Source: Armigeres subalbatus (lineage: Eukaryota > Arthropoda > Insecta > Diptera > Culicidae). From it: a stretch of 64,000 bases of DNA. Every line of letters starts with the position of its first letter. The stretch's first letter is position 1. The translations under genes were made by a program, and so were the position numbers. The stretch covers positions 143,270,652 to 143,334,651 of the forward strand of contig NC_085139.1 in NCBI RefSeq assembly GCF_024139115.2, in the 5' to 3' direction. The notes below the pieces were generated by a model. That model ran no database searches. It was not told where the DNA came from and saw nothing but the letters and a program-made list of their open reading frames with translations. Shown piece by piece: positions 35,232 to 48,710 of the stretch.

Positions 35232-36640
35232 GATTTCTCTCCGGGAAGATCACTTGGAATATATGATGAATCCAGGCCTACTTTCGAGATTCATTAGCTT
35301 TAAGCTAAACATATTATTTTCACTAGTTTATGTGACATTCGTATCATTTGACACATCAGGCGAATAGTTTCTCAAATAAAGCTACTCTGTTTCACAAAAC
35401 TAGTATTTCTACGGACTGGTTCTAAAAAGGACTACAGTGATTTCTGAACTAAAATTTTCGTTTTGTTCTATATAGTTTTGTTAAATGATTTACAGAAAGA
35501 AAGAATTCTATTACACACCAGCTACACAAATTGGATTGAGTAAAGAACAGAGTCTTTGTTTTAATTATCAAGGTGATAAAATCTCTTATGTCCATATGAA
35601 AAAAAAGAAATCCAGAGTTGTTTATGGGAATAGAGGAAACAAAAAAAATTATTTGATCTTGGAAAAAACAGCTTCAATTAGTGCACTACACTCGAATTTT
35701 CGGAACTCGATATTATTTTGATTCTTCATGCCGCGAACATTTGCTGAATAAATAAATCCTTGATTGTGTTTAACATGAAAGTTTCTGCCTTGAGTACCAA
35801 TTTTGCATTTTATGAAATCTCTCTGATATCAACCGCTAAAAGATGGTAATTATAAGCAAAATGATTCAAGTTTTTGTGCACTTTATACATATATATGTAA
35901 ACCCTCTGTGTTATGCTTAATTCGTTATCATGTAGAATAAGAAAATAAACCCAGCTTCTCTGTCATTGGCGTGAAAATGAAGCATGGATATTTCAAAACT
36001 ATCTAAATATAAAGTTAATTGATATCCATCCATCTCCATAAATTATTACTATTATTATTATTTAGAACATGGTTTTTATACAAACTAAAAAATAAAGAAT
36101 TTAAATCTAACTCGTGTGTTTATTTTAAGTAATTCCATTATGCCTCTCAATAACAACAAGTAACCTGATCGCGAGTTCTTCGATATTGGCTTCTCCTCGT
36201 GTGTTTAAGAACGATCATTAGCTGAAGATCGTCGTTAATAATCACGGAATTGAATTTGAATATAATTTATATTTAGTAATTGACACATTCCAACGTAACG
36301 CGACACCGACGCCGACTTTCAGCGAGAAATTAGGTCTGCATTCGAAAATTAGCTTCGGGGACATATGATTAACCACCTGATTACACCTGTAAAATTATCC
36401 TCACTAAATTTCCTTTCTGATAGATTATGCATTTTCTGATTTTTCGCTTTGAATATGATAAATATAACGTGCAGCATTTCGTAACGCGACACCATCGCTG
36501 AATTGCCATTTCTTTTTTAAAATGCAAGTGCGTTTTCTAGTTCTGTTATACGGTTTGGAATCACGATTTATTCTAAGCATTTATTGTATACATCAACAAA
36601 AATGAGCCTGTGAATAAAAATCGCGGGAAAAAACATGAAT
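35232..36640. other. Unassigned intergenic DNA
   Basis: AT-rich. Two GTAACGCGACACC motifs (36296-36308 and 36481-36493) echo the CGCGTTACG motif of the next repeat. No gene seen. Confidence 0.4.
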
Positions 36641-36648
36641 TATAAGGA

Positions 36649-37006
36649 AAATTACTGAATTGATATTAACACCGCCGCGTTACGCTGATCGACAAACAGT
36701 GTTCTGCAAATGGTTTCGCGTTACGCATCCGTGTTTTTCGTTGATAGAAATAATTGTGAATGATTTTTTTACATTTCCAGTTAAATTCACCAACGTTTTG
36801 TATACAAACCATGCGAATCTCAAAACGAATCGATTAGTGAAAAAATATTGCAAATCAAAGTTCATAAATCGTCAGAAGGAAATCTCAACTCATTTATATA
36901 TAGAAGAAGATTACTGAATTACAAAACACCGCCGCGTTACGCTGATCGACAAACAGTGTTCTGCAAATGGTTTCGCGTTACGCATCCGTGTTTTTCGTTG
37001 ATAGAA
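36649..37006 (+). repeat. Tandem duplication with an exact 81-bp repeat
   Basis: 36669-36749 and 36926-37006 are identical by eye (ACACCGCCGCGTTACGCTGA ... TTTTTCGTTGATAGAA), offset by 257 bp. Both are preceded by ATTACTGAATT, so the repeating unit is larger than the identical block. The spacer contains the retroelement-like tail AACTCATTTATATATAGAAG. Confidence 0.8.
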
Positions 37007-37850
37007 TACGTGATTTCAGCTGATTTCGATGCCACATGTTGTATTCGACACAGGATATTGTCACATCATCTATCGTTGAATGTAGTTCGAGTTGGTGGTC
37101 ACGATCTGGAGTTTCGGTTATTAAGGTTTGAGGGACTAACCGGTTAAAATTTAAAACTGGACCACTTCCATCCATATCCCATATCTAGTTTTTAAAACGT
37201 AATGGGTTTTCCTATTTTTATATTAGTCACACCCAAGTATGATCCGGATCGGTTTTTAAGTACGTGGTCAGACGATCGATCCTTCTAGAAGTAAGTTTGT
37301 TTTACACTGAAAAGTTCTATATTGCCTTTTTTCTACGTTAACCATTTTGAAAGGTGATGATGGCCCAAGAAACTCAACAATGTTGAAGAGGAATCTTTCT
37401 GTCGTTTTCTACTCTACGTTTCTTCTGGAACGTGATCTGTTTTCAACTTTTTATTTTTTTCCGAAAAGATTGGTTTGCGTCTCATGTCTCAACCAATGTT
37501 GATCACAAGAGCGTATGCGTCTTGACCTGAGTGCACTATTTATGCATTTTAAATCTTTACGCTCTCATCAACACTACTTAGAAAATAATTACTCAATTTT
37601 GAAAATAGTGTGTATGTACAGTGTCTTATTATTGTATATTCATTCAAGTCAAAGTGAAGTTCATGCGGATGCCTGGTATAATGTCTTTATTAACGAGATT
37701 TTAAGCTCAAGGCTGCTTCATCTCGATTAACATAACAAGGAAATCAATAAATTTTCAATTTATCCCTCAGCAACCCCCTGTTAACTTTTTTTGATAGGCC
37801 CTTATTCTTGGAGTGGTTTGGTGAAGATTTTTGCCTGATGCTATTCATTA
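37007..37850. other. Unassigned intergenic DNA
   Basis: No feature recognised. Confidence 0.35.
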
Positions 37851-38652
37851 GGGTAAGACGGTATAATGCGCCCACCTGGCCAAAACGCCACACTTTGATT
37901 TCCAGAAAACTATATCAGTTGATACCTTTTAATATTTGTAAACCCATCATACTATGTGAATGTGGAAGCACTTTTGTATTACATAATGAAAATAATAGCA
38001 AAATACAAAAAGTTACAGTTTTGATGTAACTTTCAATAATTGTTTGGTCAACATTCTGGAGCGACGCAAGCATACTGTCCGTCAAACTTTCACTGGAGCA
38101 CTCAGCTGGGTAACAAAATAAATTTTATCAGTGGTTAATGTGATATAAAATTGCTTCCATCTTCAAAACTGTAACGTTTTTCGAAAATATGTTTCACTGG
38201 TCAATACGAACCAGTGTATGCAGGACGATATGCGCTTACCAACTGGACACAAGCGCGGCGAGCTTGCAGCAGTTGCTTCCAAATTATATGGAAACTATTG
38301 AAATGTATTTCAAACCTGATTAAATGGACTTATGTTGGTTTTTTAATGTCATGCACATAAGGATTTCTAACCTTTTTATTATGGGATTGGTAAAATACTA
38401 ATGAAGGGCTATGAAACGTCTTTGGCTAAGGTGGGGCGTATTGCCCAGGCACTTTTTGAAATCCATTTTTTCACGACTTTTCAAAAAAGCTTTATTACGT
38501 GTTATCCGTAATATTTTTATACGACTACTCACGGGCAATGCATTTGCGACTTCCTAAACTACCAAATAACACAAAGTTTGGATAAATTGCGTTGAAAAGT
38601 AAAAAGTTATGAAGGTATTACCTTAGGGGGGCATATTATACCGTCTTACCCC
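37851..38652. mobile_element. 0.8 kb MITE, GGGTAAGACGGTATAAT ends
   Basis: Left GGGTAAGACGGTATAATGCG and right complement (ATTATACCGTCTTACCCC) are inverted repeats of about 20 bp; inner motifs (CACCTGGCCAAAACGCC and GGTGGGGCGTATTGCCCAGG) also mirror each other. No transposase. Target duplication not clear. Confidence 0.7.
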
Positions 38653-39521
38653 ATATTCTCGACTGCCGGTGACCAACACATTTAAATTATTTCCCCGACA
38701 TTGACTGTGCACAACTCTTTTAAAGTTCTTAGGCTGAAATATCGACATATGTTCACAGCAGCTTCTTTGAGTGCTATAATAAACAAACAATTTTTCAACT
38801 GAGATCAGCAAAAATTTACGGACCGAGAACTCGGCTGTGACGAATGCCTTGCTGGTGAATGCGAACTAAAGGAAAATAACGTAAAATATTGAAAATCATC
38901 ACTAAAATGCAGATAAACAAAACGAGTTCTATAGGCTCCTCGAAGCTAAAAATATGTTTAAGAATCAAGATAAAATTTGTATTGAAAAACATGATTGCGG
39001 CTCCGTAACGCTTCACATCATTTGAGCTTTTCAAATAAACGAACGATTGAAAAAAATATATAATCATACTTGGCATCCACAAACAAGTTTGACGTTCCGT
39101 GACATGGTAGAAGGAAACCGTGTTCGAGAGCAAACTGTTCGTCACGTTTACTCATATGAATGCATGGTGATATTGAGCACAAAAAGGGAGGATTTATAAA
39201 GCCTCACAATCCTTTCGAATAAAAAAAAAAGAACTCAAGTTTCACGTGGCTTATTAATGGACGACCCCAATGAGTCCTACGCAACACCAAACATTTGTAA
39301 TTTCCCACCACTTCGTAACATTTATGTATTCTGTACATTTTTTTTTCGAAAAAAAAATTTTCTTCCAAAAATTTTGTCTTTAGGGGGGGGGGGTGTTTAT
39401 ACCCAAAACCACCCCTGTGGCTACGCCACTGCCGCCATACAAGACTTTTCAGAATTTCGCCTCTGGAATGAGTTATTGGCTGAATACTAAATGATAATGA
39501 AATGATAAGTTCAATCCCTGG
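38653..39521. other. Intergenic DNA with an unassigned 109-codon frame
   Basis: 38816-39145 on the minus strand is open for 109 codons and rich in hydrophobic residues (MIIYFFQSFVYL; FILILKHIFSF; LVLFICILVMIFNIL). It might be a chemoreceptor fragment or chance; no diagnostic motif. The 39383-39393 G run followed by CCCCTGTGGCTACGCCACTG resembles 40649-40735. Confidence 0.3.
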
Positions 39522-39634
39522 TCGCAGCATGCGTGAAAAAATAAAAATGACAGTTGTGCGTTGCTTCCGTATCGAGTGGTGTGCCCCCGAAAACGCGAGC
39601 ACTTTGAAACTTGGATTCTGTCAGGAGTGACCTT
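39522..39634 (+). mobile_element. Half copy of the 55411-55631 palindromic MITE
   Basis: CGCAGCATGCG, GTTGTGCGTTGCTTCCGTAT, GAGTGGTGTGCCC and GAAAACGCGAG occur in the same order as in the right half of 55411-55631. The left half is missing or decayed beyond recognition. Confidence 0.75.
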
Positions 39635-40845
39635 AAACTGTCTGAGAGCTACACGAGTTGTCGCCTAACTTAATTTTTTACGCCTACTGACACATTCTCA
39701 CTGGAGCAGCGGCAATAGCAGAATTAGAGAAGCAAAATAAGTCTGCAAAGTTTCTGAAATCCATTCGAAAGAATAACAAGTTCATTCTTATTTAACTTTT
39801 AGTTACCTCTCCTTAAAATCTAAGAGTTTTAGGTTTTATCGAACCTTTCTTCAATCTCGAGGAGCCTACCGTGATAATTGAAATGCGCTGCATCTTTTAG
39901 GATTAGATTTAGTTAGAAAGTTAAAGATCATACATTCGATTTAGATAACAATTACTCATAAAACCCTGAAAAAACTTGAAAATTAAAAAAAAAATTGGTG
40001 CTGATAAAGTCCGTTGCAAAATCAGGAAATGCTAGAAAATCTACTGTAACCTGAGCAATAGTAAGCATTCTATGCCATTTGAAACAAAGACAACTTGTCC
40101 AATATTTTATATTTATTCAATCACAGAAGAAAATTATGAAAAATAAAAATCGCGTAGCTTGACATGCGGAAATTTACGCTATTCTACGCTGAAATAGTCC
40201 TCTTCCTAACAAGATTGCTCACAACTTGTATGCAATATTGACGATTCACGCCAAATGTTGTATACATTTAGGCTATATCCCGTTTGAAATTACGCTAATA
40301 ATAGCGTTCCATTTATGTGCATTATTTTTAGCGTAAATTTCAGTGGATTTTTCTATCTGTTCAAACCAAGTTCAGTATTTTACTCAAATTTTATTTGTTC
40401 AATCAAAATGTTGGAAATTTCAAAATATTAAAAATAATATCTGGCAATGATGGAATATCCTTTCTATTCCTATCGCATAATATAATAAACGCTCGAAGTT
40501 CAAAAACTTGAGCGAATAGATTCAACTTGTTGTAGTGTTTCGAAGAGAGGGATTGGATAATGAAGACAATTCATTCTCTGCATATACCCCCATATGTAAT
40601 CAGAGGACTAGATGTATGTAATACTTATGCAAAGTAACAAATTTTCTAGGGGGGGGGGGGGTGGCGTGCTAGCTAGATCCTAGGTGGGGATGAAGCCCCC
40701 AGTGCCCCCCCCCTGTAGTTACGCCAATGCTAATGCGTCCATCAAGTCAACTATATGATCGTTACAGAACTAATAACAATCCATTGTGTATACCTATATA
40801 TGTACTTAGAATTCACGCATATAATTTTCGGTTTAGTTATCGGAT
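39635..40845. other. Unassigned intergenic DNA
   Basis: Contains a 13-G run at 40649-40661 followed by CCCCTGTAGTTACGCCAATG, similar to the sequence after the G run at 39383. No gene. Confidence 0.4.
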
Positions 40846-41790
40846 GTTCTAAGTTATCCAAACCATGCTTGAGTTCAGACTTATAGCTTTACTAGGGTAA
40901 GACACCCAGAAATCATCCTCAGCCATTGTGTCTTAATAGGTTTTAGAAGGCTACTCATAAGATTTATGATTTAGATATGTTCAAATCGGATATTTTAAGT
41001 TCACCAGATAATTCTGGAGTTAAGAACCATAGTCTACCTCGCCAACTATACTTGGAACAAAACCAATAGAAACCCATTCTGTCAATATAGGTATTTAGAT
41101 TTAGACAATTTAGGTCATCCGATATCCAGTATTTTACGTTTGATAATGGCTGCCGATTGAGTGCCATTTGACATTTAATAGGTTGAAAATATTTACATAT
41201 TTTTATCAAAGTAGGCATCGATTCTATGAAAAATATTGGCACTCATCTGCTCTTTCTTTAATCAACAATTTTGTTTCTGAAAAGTAAAAGAGTATCTTTT
41301 GTTGATTAAATTGTTCCCAACATTCGCTTCATTTTCCATCTGATTTCAAATAAACAATTTTTAGCTGAAGAATATGAATATCACTAGAACGAGAACATTA
41401 GAAAGTCAATCCTGCTATACACATCTAATTTACTTTGTGCGAATCTTTGGAATGCGTGTTTCCAGAAAGGAGTTATTCAGAATTTTGCTTATTATCCGTA
41501 TCTCTGATATTAGTAGCGAAGAGTTTATTAAATCTTCCTCTTTTTATACATTCTCCCTATAAAAACCTGAGAAATCATGAATTTTGTCTGTTTAGATACT
41601 GGTTGGTCGAACTTCAGCTTTGCGTAATCCATAATCCCATTCGCATATTGTTTTGCTTTCTGAATATTCTTGCCCTTTCTCCAAGATATCTGTTATATTA
41701 TAGTTTTCATATGTTTATTATTGTAACAAATTTGAATTACGCGTGTATAAATGGTAATTACTGCCGCTAACCGCAAGTCGAGCACATCTG
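40846..41790. repeat. Outer fold-back, left arm
   Basis: Reads in reverse complement against 43890-44234 (41155-41790 part) and 52584-53200 (40846-41150 part). Landmarks: CTGCCGCTAACCGCAAGTCG at 41761-41780 pairs with 43899-43918, ATATTGGCACTCAT with 44136-44149, CCAGTATTTTACG with 52597-52609, and CATGCTTGAGTTCAGAC with the CTGAACTC.AGAATG units of the right side. Divergence is large, so this is old. Confidence 0.7.
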
Positions 41791-43651
41791 AATTTTTGGC
41801 AATTTTGAGTAATTATCATGTATCACTTTATTTCCACATGTACTATGTGTTATGCTATTCAACGCGAGAAGTTTGTTCTAGAAAAGTGGAAAAAATACCA
41901 AGTCAAATTGTCCCATATGGAAGAGTAACAGCAAGTTAGTTACATCTAGTAAAAGTATACTCCTTAGTAAAATGTCATACGAAATGTTCATATTTGTTCA
42001 ATATGTGTGCTCAGAACACCTCTCAAATACAAAAACAAATCATTTCGAAGAAAAATGCTGAAGAAAATTGTGTACACATTTAAGTTTATGTTGTGGTTGC
42101 AAGTTAGGTTGAATTTGAAGATGAATGAAGATTGATGGATAGAGGAATATACATTGCACTAAGTACGCTATCCATCGTTTCACTTTTTTCACAATATAAC
42201 GTGTCGAAACTTGAAACTTACAAACATATTATTTCAAATATGTTTTGAATTATGATAATAAAGATTTTTTAAGGTGATATTTACTTCCCATTTTACTTAA
42301 TAAGCAAAACTATTGTGAAATCATTCTAATTTCTCACCCAGATAATGAGTTGGATTTTAAACTAATTTACTTCAGGGCTTTATATTTACGCGTTGTTTGT
42401 TACCATTTACCCAATAAAATTAAATGATGAGAACAATCAACCTATTTTCGAATGTTATTCATATGAGTCGCGATGCTGTCCTTCAAAAGTACAAGCGGGT
42501 TGCTCTATGAGCGCATTTTTGAAATCTGAGAATGGTTTTATCATCAATTTAATGATTTTATCATCATTCATCAGCTAATGAATCATTTACAATAAAATTG
42601 GTACTATTTGGTATTCAGCAGGCTCCCAATGAGAGCAAAAACCAATGATAGTCATGCTTACAGACACGTCCACGTGCCAAAACATGGGTGGGCCTTGGGA
42701 CAAAATGACAAGTAGCAGACATGACGTAGCGGGATTCTTAAGAAGCATGAATTACATCTTGCAAGCTACTATCATGAACCAAAGAAATTCAAAGCCACTA
42801 ATTTCAAGAAATGATCATTACTTTCAGAAATTTATATGGATTGAATTACAAATTACTTAGAAATCTTATGATCGTTCAAGAATGCTCTAAAGTTCCGGGT
42901 TTTATTTCGGGCAAGATATGTGGAATTAAGGATGAATATAGTTTTATAATGGACTTCCAACAATTTATTTAAACTTGGTAGAATTTATAGCTAAGACTTC
43001 TTATAAACTTGTTATTAATCATATTAGCAGATTTCAACAATCTTTGTTTTGTACAGAAAGTCATATAGAATTTCAAACATTCTTTTGGGAATTCAAAAAT
43101 ATTTTTAAAAGAAACCATTGCGTACTTCCTGGAAATGTTTAATAACCTTAAGGAAAACCATAAAACCATCAAAACATTTAATTTCTTGAAAAGCCTAAAC
43201 ATTCTTGGTTTCTGAGCCTCTAGACATTCTTGGAATAAAAATACTTAGAAATTTTCTAGGAATAAAAATCCTTCTGGACTATCAGTATACTTTTTGGAAA
43301 AGAATACTTTCTTTAAAATTCCGGATACCTTCACGATTATCAGTTTATCCTTAATTTAATTTTGAAATAATTAATTTGCATAAATTTGATAGTAGTAAAA
43401 CTTTGTGGGAAAGTTTTTGTTCAAAGGTGTGTAGCATATAAGTTTTCCTTCAAAAAAATACTTTCATAATGTTGCGGAAAGAAATACTTGTTGAGTTTTG
43501 ATATCGGTACTACATCACCGATTTTATATTATGCCTATAACGGACTACCATCACGATGTCATAAAAATCTGCGATGTTTAGATTGCATGCTTCACCATGT
43601 TTGTTATTAGAGCATTATATTTTTTTTACAAATTGGAGTTTTGCTCGACGG

Positions 43652-43714
43652 AATGTGACTGACTTGCGGTTACTTTTCTCATTGAGATAAAAAGTAATCG
43701 CAAGCAGTCACATT
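43652..43714. repeat. Imperfect 25-bp hairpin
   Basis: AATGTGACTGACTTGCGG... and its complement ...CGCAAGCAGTCACATT flank a loop of about 12 bases; one bulge and one mismatch. It is inside the loop of the outer fold-back. Confidence 0.6.
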
Positions 43715-43889
43715 GCGATTTCCAACACGGCAAGTGAGTTTTCCACTTTGTAGCCACTATGCTCCATTAAATATTCAAACAATCTTTGGTGTGTGACGTT
43801 TAGAGCTGATCAAAATTACTTATACACAATTTTTGAGGAGAAAAATTACAAAAACTTTGCAAGCAGTTTTCTTATTTGCACGTTTTACC

Positions 43890-44234
43890 AGATAAGCTCG
43901 ACTTGCGGTTAGCGGCAGAATTAGTCAAAGCCCAGTTCAGCCCAGTTTCATGATAATTAGATGTTGTGTATCAGGATTTTCAATGTTTTGTACTTCTGGT
44001 TCTCAAATTCTTCAGCTGATATACAAAGATAAATATTTCTTAGCAGAACATAATCGTTGCGAATAAAAAATAAAGAAATCTACAGAAAACATTTTTTGAC
44101 TTTCGATAAACAAAATTGTTGCTTTATGTGGCACAGCTCATGAGTGCCAATATTTGTCAAGAGTTCTGGACCTACTTTGATTAAAATATGTAAATATTGA
44201 ACGTCAAAAAAGGCATTCACTTGGCCACCGTTAC
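43890..44234. repeat. Outer fold-back, right arm (proximal part)
   Basis: Inverted copy of 41155-41790 with deletions. The arm ends at CCGTTAC (44228-44234) where the 8.35 kb element begins, and resumes at 52584. Confidence 0.65.
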
Positions 44235-44969
44235 CCTAGGATAGGATGTGCCAATAAGTCATTAAAAATCGTACCGATTTTCTGTCATTATCGAACCAAT
44301 TGCTGATTGGGTAAAAATGACAATCGATTACTTCCATCGGCTTATTGTTAACTTGGCCGTGTTGCTGGTGCATGAAATTGATATTCATAAAAATATGCAA
44401 AAGTTTTTTTTATTGATTTTTTGTATAAAATTAAATGATGCTAGACTGTAAATGATATATACATGATTCTCAAAGGTTATGCTAATTAAAACCACTCGAT
44501 TTGAAGCATTATGTGGTCAATTAACCATTTTAACTCTGAAACTCATCTTATTCCACGTAAAAACTTATTTCTGTTAGTTCGTAACATTTTTTACGGCGAA
44601 TGATAAAAGAATATGATAAATTAAATATCAAATTATTTGACGGATTCTGCTTAACCGATTCAATCCGGATGGGTCATATATGACCCAAGACGAAAATCAG
44701 TTGTCGAAAATCAGTTTTAAGAGATAGAGCCTTGCTTTCTTCAGCAAAAATGTTCAAAATTAACTGTTCCATCCAGGAAAAATATTGCCCAGGTCAGGTT
44801 ATGGTCACTAGGATGATCTAGAGCATCCAAACTATCCTTGAGTTCTAATTTTGATGTTCTAAGGAATCAACACCATTTTTTACCACATTCTGATTAAATA
44901 ATTGAAATTGAAATGCTTTATGATAATATCCCGCACCTGTCCTGCAGTATAACAGATCTTTTCAATACC

Positions 44970-47900
44970 TAAGATACTCCAAACAGTTCTTGAACTCAGA
45001 TCTTAATATTCAAATCGGTCAACAAAAAGATCTACGATGTCCCCACTATTTTTATGAGTTGGGACAGCTCCACGGTTCTTCATTACACCATTACAGACAC
45101 ACCACATAATTCGTTTGGCATTTACGGCACTCCAAACTATCCTTGAGTACAGATCCTAATATTCAAATCGATCAACATGCAGATCTTTGATGTCCCCACT
45201 AGTTTTATGAGTTGGAATAGCTCCAGGATACCTCGTAACACCATAACAGACACTCCACAGAATTAGTTCGACACCTACGACACTCCAAACTATCCTTGAG
45301 TACAGATCCCAATATTCAAATCGATCAATATGCAGATCTTCGATGTCCCCACTAGTTTTATGAGTTGGAATAGCTCCAGGATACCTCGTAATATAATTGA
45401 AGACACACCACATAATTCGTTCGACATCTACGACACTCCAAACTCTCCTTGAGTACAGATCCTAATGTTCAAATCGATCAACATGCAGATCTTCGATGTC
45501 CCCACTAGTTTTATGAGTTGGAATAGCTCCAGGATACCTCGTAACACCATAACAGACACTCCACAGAATTAGTTCGACACCTACGACACTCCAAACTATC
45601 CTTGAGTACAGATCCTAATATTCAAATCGATCAACATGCAGATCTTCGATGTCCCCACTAGTTTTATGAGTTGGAATAGCTCCAGGATACCTCGTAACAT
45701 AATTACAGACACACCACAGAATTCGTTCGATATCTACGACACTCCAAACTCTCCTTGAGTACAGATCCTAATATTCAAATCGATCAACATGCAGATCTTC
45801 GATGTCCCCACTAGTTTTATGAGTTGGAATAGCTCCAGGATACCTCGTAACATAATTACAGACACACAACAGAATTCGTTCGACACCTACGACACTCCAA
45901 ACTATCCTTGAGTACAGATCCTAATATTCAAATCGATCAACATGCAGATCTTCGATGTCCCCACTAGTTTTATGAGTTGGAATAGCTCCAGGATACCTCG
46001 TAACATAATTACAGACACACCACAGAATTCGTTCGACATCTACGACACTCCAAACTCTCCTTGAGTACAGATCCTAATGTTCAAATCGATCAACATGCAG
46101 ATCTTCGATGTCCCCACTAGTTTTATGAGTTGGAATAGCTCCAGGATACCTCGTAACACCATAACAGACACTCCACAGAATTAGTTCGACACCTACGACA
46201 CTCCAAACTATCCTTGAGTACAGATCCTAATATTCAAATCGATCAACATGCAGATCTTCGATGTCCCCACTAGTTTTATGAGTTGGAATAGCTCCAGGAT
46301 ACCTCGTAACATAATTACAGAAACACCACAGAATTCGTTCGATATCTACGACACTCCAAACTCTCCTTGAGTACAGATCCTAATATTAAGATCGATCGAT
46401 ATGAAGATCTTCGTTGTCCCACTATTTTTATGAGGTGGAATAGCTCCGCGATACCTCGTAACACCATTACAGGCACATCAGAGTTCGTTCGACATCTACG
46501 GCACTTCAAACTTTCCGTGAGTACAGGTCTTAGTATTCAAATCGTTCAACATGAAAATCTTCGATGTCCCCACTAGTTTTATGAGTTGGAATAGCTCCAG
46601 GATACCTCGTAACACCATAACAGACACTCCACAGAATTCGTTCGACACCTACGACACTCCAAACTATCCTTGAGTACAGATCCTAATATTCAAATCGATC
46701 AACATGCAGATCTTCGATGTCCCCACTAGTTTTATGAGTTGGAATAGCTCCAGGATACCTCGTTACATCATTACAGACACACCACATAATTCGTTCGACA
46801 TCTACGACACTCCAAACTCTCCATGAGTACAGATCCTAATGTTCAAATCGATCAACATCAGAGCATTAGTGATTAATCATAGATTTAATCATGATTAATG
46901 AATAATGGGTTATTTAATCATTATTCATAATTCATAATCATACAAAAAAATACGATTCAATCATTAATCACTACTCGTTAATCATAGATTTTTACATTTA
47001 ATCATTAATCACTAATCATATTCATGACTGTTTTGAGTTTATTCATTAATCATCAATTTTAATCATTGAATACATCGCTTTTATTCATTATTCTTTAATC
47101 ATAATCACACAATTTTTGTACTTCTAAAAACATAATTTGGTAGAAAGGTTACTTGATTGTTGATTATTATGCAAATCATTTAATTTGATTATTCATAATC
47201 ATTAATCATTAATCATATTGATCGTTAATCATTAATCATAAACATATTGTGTCGACATTTAATCACGATCGGTAATCGTTAATCATACTCCAAACGTTTT
47301 ATTCATTGATCATAATCGTTAATCATTGTCAAAAATTAATTTAATCGTTAATCATAATCATTAATCATTGTCAAAAATTAATAAATCATTAATCATAATC
47401 TTTAATCATAGAGTTGAATGATTTAATCATAACAAGTTTAATCATTCATTGGAAGCTTTATTCATTAACGCTCTGATCAACATGCAGCTCGTCGATGTCT
47501 CCACTAGTTTTATGAGTTGGAATAGCTCCAGGATACCTCGTAACATCATTACAGACACACCATAGAATTCTTTCGATATCTACGACACTCCAAACTCTCC
47601 CTGAGATCAGACCCTAATATTCAAATCGATCAACATAGAGATCCTCGATGTCCCCACTAATTTTATGAGGTGGAATAGCTCCGCGATACCTCGTAACACC
47701 ATTACAGGCACACCAGAGTTCGTTCGACATCTATGGCACACCAAACTATCCTTGAGTACAGGTCTTAATATTCAAATCGATCAACATGAAGATCTTCGAT
47801 GTCCCCACTAGTTTTATGAGTTGGAATAGCTCCACGGGATTTCGTGACACCATTATAGACACATCACAGAATTCGTTTGACATCTACGACACTCCAAACT

Positions 47901-48710
47901 GTCTTTGAGCGCAGATCCTAATATTCAAAACAATCAACATGAAGATCTCCGATGTCTAAACTATTTTTACGAGATGGAATAGCTCCACGGAATTTCGGTT
48001 CACAGTAAGATATACACCACAGAATTCGTTGAACATGTACGACACTCCAAACTCCAAACAAGCTCAGATCCCTATTTACAAATCGATCAACTAGAAGATC
48101 TTTGATGTCCCCACTATTTTTATGAGTTGGAATAGCTCCATGAGACTTCATTAAACCATTATAAATACATAACAGAATTCGTTGAACATCTATCATACTC
48201 CAAACTATCCATGAGTACAGATCAGAATGTTTAAAACGATCCACATAGAGATCTTCGATGTCTCAACTATTTTTATGAGTTGTAAAAGCTCCACGGAATT
48301 TGGTTACACTATTAGAGACACGCCACAGAATTCGCTCGACATCTACGACACTCCAAACTGTCTTTGTGCTCAGATTCCAATATTCAAATCGATCAACACG
48401 AAGATCTTTGAGGTCTCCACTATTTCTATGAGTGGAAATAGCTCCACGGGACTTCGATACACCATTATAGATACATTACAGAACTCGTTGAACATCGACG
48501 ACACTACAAACTGTCCATGAGTACAGATCTCAATACTCAAATCGATCAACATGAAGATCTACGTCATCCCATCTATTTTTATGAGTTGGAATAGCTCTAC
48601 TGGACTTCGTTACACCATTATAGACACATTGTAGAATTCGTTGAACATGTACGACAATACAAATTGTCCATGAGTTCAATTCTTTATATTCAAATCGATC
48701 AACAAGAAGA
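44970..48710 (-). repeat. 153-bp satellite array, left arm
   Basis: About 20 monomers carrying ATCAACATGCAGATCTTCGA, TTTTATGAGTTGGAATAGCT, TACGACACTCCAAACT and TTGAGTACAGATCC, interrupted by the MITE at 46859-47475. From about 45150 to 46860 two monomer types alternate: A (CATAATTACAGACACACC, CAAACTCTCC) and B (CACCATAACAGACACTCC, CAAACTATCC). This gives a 306-bp higher-order repeat. The copies after 47.5 kb are more diverged. One minus-strand frame stays open across monomer boundaries (for example 45156-45413 and 47918-48244). Confidence 0.9.
46859..47475. mobile_element. hAT-like MITE inserted in the satellite
   Basis: Inverted ends CAGAGCATTAGTGA and TTCATTAACGCTCTG, flanked by an exact 8-bp duplication ATCAACAT (46851-46858 and 47476-47483), which is part of the satellite monomer. 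The interior is almost entirely a self-similar AATCATTAATCATAATC repeat. CAGAG ends plus 8-bp duplication indicate hAT mobilisation. Confidence 0.88.

Noticed and set aside
39204..39602. 132-codon minus-strand frame
   Set aside because: Spans a G/C-run repeat and half a MITE; no protein character.
44970..48710. CRISPR-like array
   Set aside because: Repeats are contiguous 153-bp satellite monomers without unique spacers, in a eukaryotic genome.
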